A stretch of 59,910 bases of DNA from Fragilariopsis cylindrus CCMP1102 (GCA_900095095.1 FMBT01000528.1:1-59910); one strand, 5' to 3'. Shown: positions 43,885 to 54,983, counted from the first letter of the stretch. Numbers and translations: made by a program. Notes: generated by a model from the letters alone, not told the origin.

Positions 43885-44340
43885 TTTTGATGATTTGATG
43901 TTATATGTTTATCTCTTTTTCTGCTACTTCTTCCGTTTCCGTTCACAATGGAGATAATATATGATACAGCAGTATGCGATTGTGAATTTTGAGCAACCAA
44001 AATTGAAAAAGAAGAACAGGTAGAAGAACAAAAGGCTAGGTAGTACTGGATGCTATGTTTCAGAGATGTGCAAGTTGTTCTATTCTGTTCTATAATTGAA
44101 CACGAATTAACTCTTTTGCTCAACAACCGTCTGTACTGTACGTACACTCGGTAGGGGACTTGAACTGGTGACAATCGCGGTCACACTTCGGCGAAAAACT
44201 GCACGGACGCTCACATCCATCACGGCTCGGCGTTACTGTAGCTCAATTCTTGTCTTCTACGTTGTTCTTATCTCAAGTTTTGTTTCAAACTCCGTTCGGA
44301 AATAAATCGTGGATGTGACGGGAATAAAAAAAAAGGATAT
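43885..44340. other. Intergenic up to the retroelement boundary
   Basis: Promoter side of the poly-Gln protein gene. The sequence up to 44340 has no counterpart in front of the second retroelement copy, so the left element boundary lies at 44340/44341. A 'GGGGACTTGAAC' stretch near 44156 is not a tRNA. Confidence 0.55.
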
Positions 44341-44843
44341 TCCAGTGCAAGACTCCAGGCAACAGGCAACGGAAGGACAATCACAGTCCGTCCGTTTACC
44401 CCGAACCACGCTTGAAGATTCGCGCCGTTACCAACGAAGCATACTAGTAGGATACGTAGATAAGATTCGTAGGTAGAGTAAGGCAGTACCCTTAAGGTAC
44501 AGGATATGACGATCCGGCAAAGCAGAATCGCCAAGAGAGGAAGGATAGGGAAATCAGACGACGGAACGTAAACTCACTCGTTCCATTGTTTCTTCTGATG
44601 TCTGTTTCCATGGGTTGCGATTCCTATCAAGCTAATCTAGCTAACAGGATCTCACCATGGGATTTTTCTTTAACAGTAACAAACAGGTTTCACAACCAAT
44701 TCGTTGACAACATATCAACTGTTTCTGTTCTACCGAACACGAAACAACAACTAACGTCCAAATACAAAGATGACACAAAACTCAATAATCGTAACAAATA
44801 TCTGTATTACCATAATCAGACATGCGATTTACACCATATTCTT

Positions 44844-44925
44844 GTCTCACGACTACCGTCTCACGACACCCTGTCTCACGACTACCGTCTCACGACACCC
44901 TGTCTCACGACTACCGTCTCACGAC
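44844..44925 (+). repeat. GTCTCACGAC repeat array in copy A leader
   Basis: Six GTCTCACGAC cores alternate with ACC- and CCCT-type spacers (composite unit about 29 bp). Copy B has one fewer core (14 bp shorter), so the array changes length. Confidence 0.85.
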
Positions 44926-45051
44926 GTTTCGCTTAGCGATTCACAAAACCAAATCTGAGGACTCCTTACAAGGATCAATCTTCACCATCGGCAATCGACA
45001 GTTTTTCATTAGCGAAACTAATCCACGAATCGTTTATTAGCAAAACTAATT

Positions 45052-45076
45052 CACGAATCCTCTGTGGCGATTCGTG
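45052..45076. repeat. Inverted repeat in element leader
   Basis: Eight-base arms CACGAATC (45052-45059) and GATTCGTG (45069-45076) around a 9-bp spacer. Present in copy B as well. The layout resembles a recombinase core site but could be an RNA hairpin. Confidence 0.7.
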
Positions 45077-45828
45077 ACTGATGCTTCGACTGCGAACCTT
45101 GACTCAACTTTCAAAAATTACTTAACGAACAGTCCAACATTGGCTTTCAGGGGAGTACATGTTCTCCTTTCCGAGTTGAAGTGACTAGTCGAGGCAATTG
45201 GAACCAAGCACAAACAAATGGAATGCTTAGGTACATAGTATTCGTGAAAGTCACATTCACTAAGTGTAACAATATTCACCAAACATATAAGATGAACCAC
45301 ATGTCACCACGACTACTATTCCGATACAAAATTCGACAAAAGTGACTTTATTCATAATTGCCGAATCATATATATATATATATAATCAAACATATATGAG
45401 GATTCCTTCACAACCATGATTACATCCTTAAACAACAACTCGATGATCGATCGCGCTCTTCAAACGAAGACTGCATCGGACAATGTTCGCGATCGTAGAA
45501 GAACCGATGCTGATACAACTGACCTAATGCCTCTTTCAAAGACTACATTCAGCTATGTACAAATCGCAGCAATCAAAACCGATAGTAAATATCGATGTCT
45601 ATGTCAACTCCGACGTCGACTCCGACGTCAATGTCGATGTCTAACCAATATATACTGATAGATATATGGATAAACAACGATTAACTGCACAAGAACCGTC
45701 TTTTCACAGGAGAAAACAACGATTCATTACCTACGAATCGTCTCTTCACAAAACCACAACGTAACACAATAATCAGATCAGGTGCTCACAATACGCTTGA
45801 CGAGAACTTACAAACGCAATCAAACATC

Positions 45829-48141
45829 ATGGCTTCCCAAACCAACGTCTTACGTTTAAATTGCATTAACAAGAATTACAACACCTACTCTGTACTACCA
45901 CTACGAACACCAAGAACCAACGTAAAAGATTACCACTTGAATCTTGGAAAAGATGCGTCCTCGAACATCGGTCGCATCCAACCTGACGAAAATCTACGAT
46001 ACGTGTTCATCAACGAGGACATGAAGCTCAATGTATTACGCTGCGTCATTCCAGCTGAGGGATATGACATGGCAGCAATTGCTGGAGACGGCATTATGGA
46101 TACAACAATGGTCCGCCTTCGCAACGGCAACTCGGTTTCAACAACTTCGTCGCTATCATGAGTAGAGAGATGGTAAACATGGGAGGGTTCCGAACGATCG
46201 ATGACGTCGACGTCGATGAGCTCATCAAACCTGATGGTTCTCTCGTCACTTTAGCGGACATCGGCCTCGATGGTAACGAGGATGATCTGAAGTTGGTAAT
46301 CTTACCAATTGCTATTCCCATTCCTCATGGACATCCTTTACCCCTCGGCCATAAAGTCGATGAAGATCTTCCACCTTCCGAAGTGGAATATCCCCATATT
46401 TCTTAGCCTGGTTAAAGGCAGTCAAGATCCTCCAAGCCATCAACAAGGGTGTACCAGTAACTGGTTCAGTGGCAGGTAACGACATGCTTTTCGGTCGCGA
46501 CCAGTTCCACGAAACAGTCGCTGATGCTGATGCTGAAGAGAACAACTACGACAGGATCATTCAAGCTACAGGAGACATGATTTCGAAAGATACTTACGTC
46601 CTATGTCCAATGCCAGTTTTGCCATCATCTGATTTCCATCGTCAGCACTTCGACGAGGCAGAAGTTGTTACAAGACGAGCATTGTTCGATGTCGGACAAT
46701 GCGCGTCTGCCGAAACAGTCCAACCGAATCAGACTACAGCGACTGACCTCGCCGGATATTCAAAAATTATCGGTGACGCACTCGCGAAGCGTAGCAAATC
46801 GGATGATGCTAAAAAGACAGGTTTCTCCAACAACGTTGAGGAGAAATTGAAACTTTTTGGAGCATCTACCGGGACAAACGGTTTCGGTGAAGAAATTCTT
46901 GTGCTAGGAACAATTTCCGAAGCGTGCAAAAGTATCTTCGCTGATAAAAACAAAACCTCGTCAGCACAATGCTTCCCAGAACGCTATGCACTCCGAAGCA
47001 GTAGCCATGACGGATGAAGGGGGAAACATCGCAGCGGACAACTTGATCTTCAACGAACGCCAATTCAACGCGGTCTTTGTTGTCAAATTGAAAAGTATGC
47101 AATTTATGAGAACAGCCCTTGCACACAACCGTTTGACTTCGACGCTCAGATCACCATTTTAAATTTTCTTCCTGCGACAGGACAAATCTGCCATTCCAAA
47201 GATGTTACAATCTGACCGAACGGCCCAAGAGGAGGATCAGATGGAATGCGATATTACGAAACATACTAAGCGGACCACCAATCTCTTCATCGACGGTTAT
47301 CAGGTCGATCGTTTCCATCTTTACACCTGTATCGCAACATTCATGTGTTTTATCCGTGTTATGTTCGAGAATGGAAAAGAATCGCTAATCTACAAGGGAT
47401 TTGAGAACCTACTCACATACGTCAAGAGTTCCGAAGGGGCCGGTTGGTTAACTTTGAATACTCGTACCTATTCGAACACTATCCATCACTTGGTCTGCGA
47501 GTTACAAATACTGTTGGTAGGTGTCCAGAAATTTACATCCAACAACGATGCCCTTGTCCGAATGGTCAAGAACGATGCTGAAATTCCTGGTGCACATGCC
47601 AACCGCATCAAGTCAGTATGCGAAAAAATGCACTTTGTTTGGACACAACGATGCGTCGAACCTGTCAGCACTTTCATCAACGCCCCAGAGACGTTTTCCT
47701 GGTTTCCTCTAATATCAGGAAGGAAGTTTACTATCAAACAACAGGACTATTCTGGCACACCGACACACCAGAAAGATGCGAAAAAGGGCGACGCACCTGC
47801 TTCGGGAAAGCCCAAAGGTGTCGCAAAGCACGATAAGCCTGTAAAGGACAATCCTAATCGTGCCGTCAAGACCAACGAGGTAATAGAGAAAGAGAAAAAG
47901 GGATGGCTCATGTACACTGGAACCAGCAAGAAATTACCTTCTTGCGGGGAATTCCATGAGGGAAAACGCCTATGCAATGGCTGGATCTATGTGGGACGTC
48001 ACTGCGGTGCAGATGCATGCAATCGCATCCATGCCAACAGTTTCGACAAACTTACCCCGGAATTCCAAGGAAGAGTCAGAACTTGGGTAAACGATAAGAA
48101 AAACAAAGTCCGATGGGCACCTGGAAGAGAACCCAAGAATA
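45829..48141 (+). CDS. Gag-like protein of copy A (frame-disrupted)
   Basis: Begins at ATG 45829 ('MASQTNVLRLN'), as in copy B. About 770 residues when frames are followed. Breaks: a one-base loss near 46130 (copy A only), a shift near 46395 shared with copy B, an extra C near 46975 (copy A only), a shift near 47130 shared with copy B, and several small indels at 47165-47200. The last 315 codons (47202 on) are open. The C-terminal 60 residues hold a zinc-finger-like motif C-x9-C-x4-C-x3-H ('CNGWIYVGRHCGADACNRIH') after a Lys/Pro-rich basic linker, consistent with RNA binding by a nucleocapsid. Position before pol supports a Gag role; no capsid domain was recognised from sequence. Confidence 0.65.
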
Positions 48142-48294
48142 GTGAGTAAACAAAACCACGTTTCTTATGTCTACTATCCACGCCCACGAATCGAACAAAT
48201 ACACATTACATATAAGATTAACTAATTTTCGTTTAATTTACATACTCTTATTCTACATTCCCTTCACTAGCACTTATTTCACCTATCTGCAGAG
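48142..48294 (+). other. Candidate intron between gag and pol (copy A)
   Basis: GTGAGT donor right after 'EPKN' codons and an AG acceptor inside 'CTGCAGAG|AG'. Splicing 48142-48294 (153 bp) joins the gag frame to the pol frame without a stop; the neighbouring acceptor (48292) gives a stop. Length matches host introns. Identical in copy B. Confidence 0.55.
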
Positions 48295-51200
48295 AGCCAA
48301 ACACCAGCACGCTCGATGCCTGTTTTCTTGGTGCTTTCTCAAGCAACAAGGTACTCCAACCAATAATCCCTATTGATCCAGTGGTACCACTCGAGTGCGA
48401 TCCTAGTAGTCCTCTATTTAAAATAGCGAGCAAAACAATCAATGAACGATCGCCTGCCTTTACCGAAGAATTCCTTCCAAAAGCAAACGTTGAGTCTCAT
48501 CGTCATCCCAACCAAAGTCCGTTCGTGAACGCTGGACCTCCTGCCTCGTTCTCAACCAACGAACTACATAATTGGGCCAAAAGCCTGCCGGAGGGAGTCA
48601 AACAACCCTTATTCGACATAAATGGTAAGAATACAAAGAGTATGCGACATAAAAATATTTCGTTTACTAGTGAATATCGTTTTCGCCATATTATCCCTTT
48701 CTTGTATTTAGGCGAATTCCTTGACAAGGAAAGCCAGAAGAACCTCGAAGAAGTTTCGTTCCTAGCGAAACAGTTTTCAGAACTACAATCCGAGTACGGT
48801 TCGGTCGATACGGAACCTATTCGCGGATTTGAAAACTACAAAGATTTCCGAGACGAAACAGAACTCAACAAGCATCGCATCCGTCTCCATTCGGCAGCTC
48901 TGCTACAACATAGCTGCGATGTTGAGAAATTGGTATATTACCTCGGTGGCCCACACGTTGGGGCAAACCGGAATGTACCAAAAATCCTCCAAGACTTAAA
49001 GAAAGGGGTACAACCAGAAATCCTAGCCGAAATCAAGCGTGTCTTCGAGCACGGTTCGCCAAGGCATATTAATGCCACCAATACTGAACAGAACTTGAAA
49101 GATTACTACCAATACGGCAACCACGAATCCGTTAACGATAATGAAGACGAAGTTGAGAAAGTACTTCTAAAGGATCACCGAAGAGGTAACACTTTACTCG
49201 TCGATCCAAGACTATTCGCGTACATCCCGAACAGTCATCTTTCTCCACAAGGACTTGCAGACCTTTTTAATCTATGGAAAGAGGCCCGCCACATATCCGA
49301 TTGCTCACATCGCGTACACCCGGAATCGATGTCAATCAATGATTGGACCAACAAAAAGAACGAACCTCCAGTCTATTTTGCTGGAAGTTTCGTTCGATTC
49401 TGCCAGTGGATATACAACCTAAGGATTTCATATCCAAAGCGACGTATCCTCCTTGGCGACGACGATATGACGAATGCTTTCAGATTCATCAAAAACAATC
49501 CGTCTACAGTTGCCATGAATGGCTTCATGGCGAATGGGCATCTCGGGTTCTCTACAGGACAATGCTTCGGCGCCTGTTTTTCTCCACCGAATTTTGACCA
49601 AGGAGCAAAAGGACGGCAGCAACAAGCAAGCTATCTCTGGGAGAAAGAACCAGAACGTACTTTAGCTAGAGCAGTGGACCATACAAGCCGAATGGTCTTT
49701 GAAGAATGCACCTCGACGGAATCATTCACACAAGCATCAAAGGACGCCCTCAACACGGGCGTGTTTCGGAATAACGGATCGCGGAAACCACCGGAATTTC
49801 CTATGCAAGTAGATGATTGCATGTATGCTGACGTCGAAGAATATTTCAAACTGACTGCAGCATCTAGCATCATGTCTCTTGAGGACGTTTTTGGAGTAGA
49901 CCATCCGTGCCAGGAGAAGGCCCTATCACAAAAGAAGTTCAATCCATTGTACAACGAAGAACGACTCACCGTCGGACACGAAGTGCAATCGCGTAGAATG
50001 GTAGTCGTCGTTTCAGTACGACGACGTGCTAAGGTCATAGCATATCTGACCGATGAAGGGTGGACAGTAGTAGGTTCACTTAAATCAATCAGAGAAGCAT
50101 GCACCGTCTTGGGTTTAATTGGCTCAGCAGCAGAATATAATCCTTGGGCTCGAGCCCAATTATTCATACTGCAGAACCTCGTAAGAGAGGAACTGGCAAT
50201 ACGATACAAAAAAGCGAAAATCGATCAACGACTTAAAAAGCTAATCGATAATAAAGTACGTCGATTGCCCACCACCATGAGGCATCGGATGGAAAGCATC
50301 GTTGCAACAGAATATGCTGCCTACATGTACCGTAACGGAATCTATTTTGCACTCAGTGAACCAATAACTAAGTGTGTCATGATTATCATACGCAGTCTAG
50401 CAGATAAGCGATGGGAATGTCCCATAGGACATATTATTCCTAGAATGCCGACTTGGACAACATCGGGCGATGCATCTGATTTAGCCCTATCCGTATACAT
50501 CAAGCAAGCCAAAGTTTTTTGTTTGGTACCATTCGGCAAAGACCTTTTCTCACGAATCAAAGGCCTAGGAAAAGACAAAGAAGTCTTCATTAATAGCCTC
50601 GAGTACATCGCGCTCCAGCTGGCTCATATCATCATCAACGAAATCTACGACGAAAATCCGTCGGCGTTTCCTCCTTCACCAACGCACTTGGCGTTAGGTG
50701 ACAATACGCCATCGGTTTCGTGGCTCAACCACCACAGTACAGCTTCTACAATGGGACAAAACCAAATCCGATTGACTGCAGAGTATTCCATCGATGCCAA
50801 TGTCAAATCGTATGCGGAACATTTGCAAGGAATCAAGAACGAAATGGGAGATACAATTTCGCGTCCTCACGAACTCTTTACTCCAAAACTAACAACAATT
50901 TATGATGTCCCTTTCTCTACACTCGTTAAACAGGTCTGTCAGAAACTTCCAATTCTGCGATCCTATCGGGTTTTCCTCTTGAGTCCAGAGCTCTTCTCAG
51001 TCCTGAGCTCATCATTGGTTAAAAAATGTGAGATGGGAGCGTCCACAAAAGCCACAGAGAAACGGACAGCTTGTACCCGTCGATGCCATTTTATCTACTG
51101 GTGCACAATCCGAGGTGTCTACGACTCAATATTTCCTCTAATCACACTCACCGATACGTCTCTGGTCTACCTCCTAGCCTGTTACACAGCTTTCCTGGCA

Positions 51201-52181
51201 ACAGGACATGCGATCGGCTTGAAAAGTATCAAATCGGGAACAGTCGATGCATATCTTCTTACTATCAAGAAGTTTTTAAAAAACTTCGACGAAATAAGTG
51301 ATCGGGACGCTCGTATGTTTACCGGGACCGCTGTTATTGCACCCCCGATCAAAAAGGTCATTGATGAAATGAAGCGGTTTGAAAAACAACCGAACCGAAG
51401 AGAGCCTTGGACATTACAACTTCAAGCCAGATTATACAAAGAATCGCAAGATGAACCTGCTGATAGCCTAACTAAAGTAGGATTCCAGTGGTTTAGTTGC
51501 GTTCTCCCAGCAGGTTGCCGACGCATCGAATGGTGCCAACCGTATGCTAGCCGGGATCCCACCAAAGAACCAGAACTCAACATTCGAAACGAAACGTATG
51601 CATTCTGTGTTGATGATGTCCAGTTCCTTGGAATAGGACAGAGACGCTTTACAACGCCATATGCAATACAAAATCGTGATGAGGTGTACTTCGTGGAACT
51701 CACTTTCAGAGTGCAGAAAAACGGAAAGAACGGAGAAGTAAAGCGCTTTGCGCGTAACTATAGATCACCGTTCATGGATCAAATCACCCATTGGATAACC
51801 ATTCTCGAACGCTTCTCCCGTTTGGTTGGATTAGAAGATAAGACACGCCCTCTTGCAATTTATTATGACTATGCCAAAGGGAAAGTGTTGAACATCTGTT
51901 CCGACGATTCAAAAAGTATTTTACAGAACATCGTCCGCCTTGAATACGGCATAACCGATCCCAAGGAACTTAGCAAATGGACGAATCATTCTATTCGAGT
52001 AGGAATGGCATGTATTCTCCAATCGCAAGGGAAATCGGGGGACTATATCCAGCGAGCACTAAGATGGTGCAGCGAATCATGGAAATTATACACTCGAAAC
52101 CTTTGGAGCGAATCGATTGATCTGTCAAATACAATGTCAAATGAATTGGAAACTGTTACACAACTATTGGATGCATATTAA
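48295..52181 (+). CDS. Pol polyprotein: RT, RNase H, tyrosine recombinase (copy A)
   Basis: Fully open over 1,266 codons from 48381, plus 28 codons back to the proposed acceptor; the frame has no early ATG. Numbered from 48381. RT motif A is 'LLGDDDMTNAF' (Asp 360-362), motif B 'FGACFSPPNF' and motif C 'MQVDDCMY' (Asp 478-479). RNase H acidic residues are D697, E741 and D774, followed by 'HLQGIKNEMGDTISR', the usual link after RNase H. The tyrosine recombinase has an N-terminal SAM-like region (about 900-1000), Arg 1047/1048 ('GCRRIEW'), H1203-x-x-R1206 ('NHSIR'), W1229 and Y1237. The spacing of H, W and Y matches Cre-type recombinases. It would copy the RNA and integrate a circular DNA form. 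No methyltransferase or DDE integrase is present. Confidence 0.9.
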
Positions 52182-52261
52182 TCAATCGTTCCAATACATA
52201 CCGTACCGATTGCATATTACGAACGCTCTCTAAAAATAAATAATACTAATATATACGCCTC

Positions 52262-52337
52262 TCAAATTTACCAACCGTCGGATCGCCAAATGCGAAAGCC
52301 GTTGATCCGACCGTTTTTTTCTAGTCGTAAAATTTGA
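52262..52337 (+). repeat. Imperfect hairpin 80 bp after pol stop
   Basis: Outer arms TCAAATTTAC (52262-52271) and GTAAAATTTGA (52327-52337) differ by one base. Inner arms GTCGGATC (52277-52284) and GATCCGAC (52304-52311) are exact, around a 19-bp loop. Could stabilise or end the pol RNA, or be a recombination site. Confidence 0.7.
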
Positions 52338-52679
52338 ATATTGCGCGCATAATCGCGCATCCAGAATCGCGATGTCAACAACTGACACACATTTTACATT
52401 CGACCACAACTGACAATTTTCAGCATAACATCATATACTCCTATCGATGCAATTCGAAACGGAATCATCACGTTAGCTAAAAAGCGTTTCTCTTTCGTCG
52501 TTTCTATTATTCGTAACCAACATACAGAACCATGCTATAGTAACCAGCATACATCGGCAACGATGTACAAAACTTTCAATATTTCACTTTTCCACACAAA
52601 CGTTCTGTCCATAACGTACACATAAATTCAAAAACTCGACAAATCAATCCCCGAGTTCAAATACACACTACCGATTACA

Positions 52680-53683
52680 ATGAAAAGTCTATTCGGCTTC
52701 ATGTCTCCTAAAAAGGCACCATCTCCTCCGATTGTCCCACCTCCTCCGGTTGATCCATCGTACTATAATATGTTGGGTGCTTTACCAGTAGCGCAACAAT
52801 TCATGGTCCTTGGACATATCAAGCGATTGTATTCCGGGCTTGCCGCGGCTGGTACAACAACCTACGCCGCTGCTATTGGAAACAATGACTCCGGTAGCAA
52901 CCGCACAAACGAGCATCGTCGGGGTCACACCTGAATCGGATCGTAACGTAAGACGTCGACTCGACTTTGCTCCACCCAACGAAGCGGCACTCGACGCAAT
53001 GTTGTCGGAAAAGGACGAATATGGAATCCACCACATTTTCGGCAATGCGCTTATCAACCACTATCTAAAGAAGTATTCTTCACCCACGATCGAGGTCGTC
53101 GTGAAGGAATTGAGTACCGGACCGCACCCGTATTACAAATTCAACGCAATGCAGCTGCTATACACAGTATTCCAGATGACGAAGGCTACGGACGCTGTCA
53201 TCAGTAGTGTCAACACACAATTCGCTAACCATATTCCGGTAACGCGGTGACAACATGCCAGCAGACACGTTATACGTTTCCTCAATAAAACGGCGTTAAA
53301 ACGTGGGAGGTTCCAAAGATGACTTACGAAGCCCTATTGTCAGTTGAACACAAAACCGATCATCATCGAGTATTGCGCGACAAACACAAATTTGAAGATG
53401 AGGCTGGCCCCCATTATTGGCCCATCTTCTGCATTTTATTCAGAAAGGAACGACTCCTTCTCCCTTTCAACGATACCAGTGCCGGTCTTATTCTTGGTTC
53501 CCAATTCTTGGAGCAAGATTGGGATCGAAAAGGTTTCAAAAACTATGTAAAGACTTGCCTGCACAACAAGATTGTCCTGTTGTTGACAATAAAGCTAGAA
53601 AGACCAATCAAAGCGTTATCCGCGAATTGAAATACCTCAAGGCGTGGACTATCGCTGCCAAAACTGGGACTAGGGTTGGTTAA
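52680..53683 (+). CDS. Unrecognised third ORF of the retroelement (frame-disrupted)
   Basis: Starts at ATG 52680 ('MKSLFGFMSPKKAP') with a Pro-rich segment, then shifts frame near 52885 into 'TPESDRNVRRRLDFAPPNEAA' and 'EKDEYGIHHIFGNALINHY', stopping at 53250. Coding-like sequence continues after a further break ('EHKTDHHRVLRDKHKFE', 'LLPFNDTSAGLILGSQFLEQ', then 'QSVIRELKYLKAW') to 53683, so the original protein may have been about 330 residues or two proteins. I recognise no domain; it does not look like the SGNH hydrolase found in some Ngaro elements. Copy B's equivalent lies outside the window, so the intact form cannot be checked here. Confidence 0.45.
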
Positions 53684-53706
53684 ACATACAATCCACCAAT
53701 ACATTT

Positions 53707-53870
53707 GTGAGCGCTGATCCTTCGACAGACTCACTATACAATACATTTCATACAATCCGTGAGCCGATCCTTCGACAGACTCACTATACATTACATTACA
53801 TACGATCCGTGAGCACTGATCCTCGACAGACTCACTATACAATAACAATACATACATACCGTGAGCGTAC
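53707..53870 (+). repeat. Tandem array near the element 3' end, about 50-53-bp unit
   Basis: Three full units plus a partial start at each GTGAGC. Every unit contains GTGAG and CTCAC about 20 bases apart, so each can fold into a small hairpin, followed by an ATACAATACA-rich tail. Confidence 0.85.
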
Positions 53871-53901
53871 ATACAAATACGTCCCACTATACTACAACTG
53901 A

Positions 53902-53976
53902 CATCATCTATATCCGATCATGCCAAATAACATAACTGGCATCATCTATACCCGATTATGCCAAATAACATACAAC
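53902..53976 (+). repeat. Two-copy 38-bp tandem repeat
   Basis: Two near-identical units (CATCATCTATA(T/C)CCGAT(C/T)ATGCC followed by AAATAACATA) lie just upstream of the AT-rich segment and poly(A). Confidence 0.8.
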
Positions 53977-54005
53977 AAAGTATAATATTAACTATATAAA
54001 ATTTC

Positions 54006-54412
54006 AAAAAAAAAAAAAAAAAAAACTTTCTTTTCTTTTCTTTTTTATCCGGCTGGCCTGCCACTATATTTACATGGCGGCTACGAACTCACCGATTACT
54101 GGTACAAACACCATCAACCGACTCATTATAGTCGCAGCCCATTAGTGGCGGTGTTAGGAGCATCGCGCTTCCTGCAACGATCGCAATTTCGGGATCCCCA
54201 AACCCGAATACCGAAATGCAATCTCTACAGTAATCACTCACTATCTCTCTAGCAGCTTAGTTAACCTGCCAATCACTCCTATGTACTAAACATAGTATTC
54301 ATAGGACCATAGGTAGATCACATAGCTAGAAATAGTGCCTCCAGCACATGCCATGCATTCTGTAGGAGCAGACCAGCCGAGACGGCGCACGTGAATTGGG
54401 CGAAGTAGATTC
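54006..54412 (+). other. Poly(A) tract and spacer between element copies
   Basis: 54006-54025 is 20 consecutive A, followed by (CTTTT)n-type pyrimidine sequence and about 360 bp without ORFs. None of this resembles the left flank of copy A. It is either the element's own 3' terminal region or foreign DNA separating the copies. Confidence 0.6.
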
Positions 54413-54915
54413 TCCAGTGCAAGACTCCAGGCAACAGGCAACGGAAGGACAATCACAGTCCGTCCGTTTACCCCGAACCACGCTTGAAGATTCGCGCCGT
54501 TACCAACGAAGCATACTAGTAGGATACGTAGATAAGATTCGTAGGTAGAGTAAGGCAGTACCCTTAAGGTACAGGATATGACGATCCGGCAAAGCAGAAT
54601 CGCCAAGAGAGGAAGGATAGGGAAATCAGACGACGGAACGTAAACTCACTCGTTCCATTGTTTCTTCTGATGTCTGTTTCCATGGGTTGCGATTCCTATC
54701 AAGCTAATCTAGCTAACAGGATCTCACCATGGGATTTTTCTTTAACAGTAACAAACAGGTTTCACAACCAATTCGTTGACAACATATCAACTGTTTCTGT
54801 TCTACCGAACACGAAACAACAACTAACGTCCAAATACAAAGATGACACAAAACTCAATAATCGTAACAAATATCTGTATTACCATAATCAGACATGCGAT
54901 TTACACCATATTCTT

Positions 54916-54983
54916 GTCTCACGACTACCGTCTCACGACACCCTGTCTCACGACTACCGTCTCACGACACCCTGTCTCACGAC
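54916..54983 (+). repeat. GTCTCACGAC repeat array in copy B leader
   Basis: Same array as in copy A but 14 bp shorter: five GTCTCACGAC cores instead of six. Confidence 0.85.

Larger units (their letters stand above)
44341..45828 (+). other. Element copy A 5' leader
   Basis: About 1.5 kb conserved between copies, without a long ORF. Contains the GTCTCACGAC repeats, two ATTAGC(G/A)AAACTAAT units, an inverted repeat at 45052-45076 and an (AT)n tract at about 45369-45384. A short ORF at 45416-45658 is conserved in both copies (one residue differs) but has no recognised function. Confidence 0.6.
44341..54412 (+). mobile_element. Tyrosine-recombinase retrotransposon, copy A (DIRS/Ngaro-like)
   Basis: From 44341 the sequence is nearly identical to that from 54413 to the window end, so the unit length is 10,072 bp if the copies abut. 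Order: 1.5-kb leader, gag-like ORF, candidate intron, pol with RT, RNase H and tyrosine recombinase, third ORF, tandem repeats, 20-nt poly(A), and a 387-bp stretch up to copy B. No integrase (DDE) or aspartic protease motif and no long terminal repeats flank it. Lack of a Dam-like methyltransferase resembles Ngaro/VIPER rather than DIRS. The true right end could be the poly(A) at 54006-54025 or 54412; one complete copy is not enough to decide. Confidence 0.85.

Noticed and set aside
44100..44230. 'GGACTTGAACTGG' suggesting a tRNA T-arm on the minus strand
   Set aside because: The flanking bases do not pair into a T-stem and no acceptor or anticodon arm can be drawn.
44586..45658. Short ORFs in the element leader
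   Set aside because: Conserved between copies only because the copies are young; the first one is mostly repeat translation.
53707..53870. CRISPR-like array
   Set aside because: The whole unit repeats with no variable spacers, and the context is a eukaryotic retroelement.
44341..54412. LTR retrotransposon of copia or gypsy type
   Set aside because: No long direct repeats bracket the element, and pol ends with a tyrosine recombinase rather than a DDE integrase; no protease motif was found.
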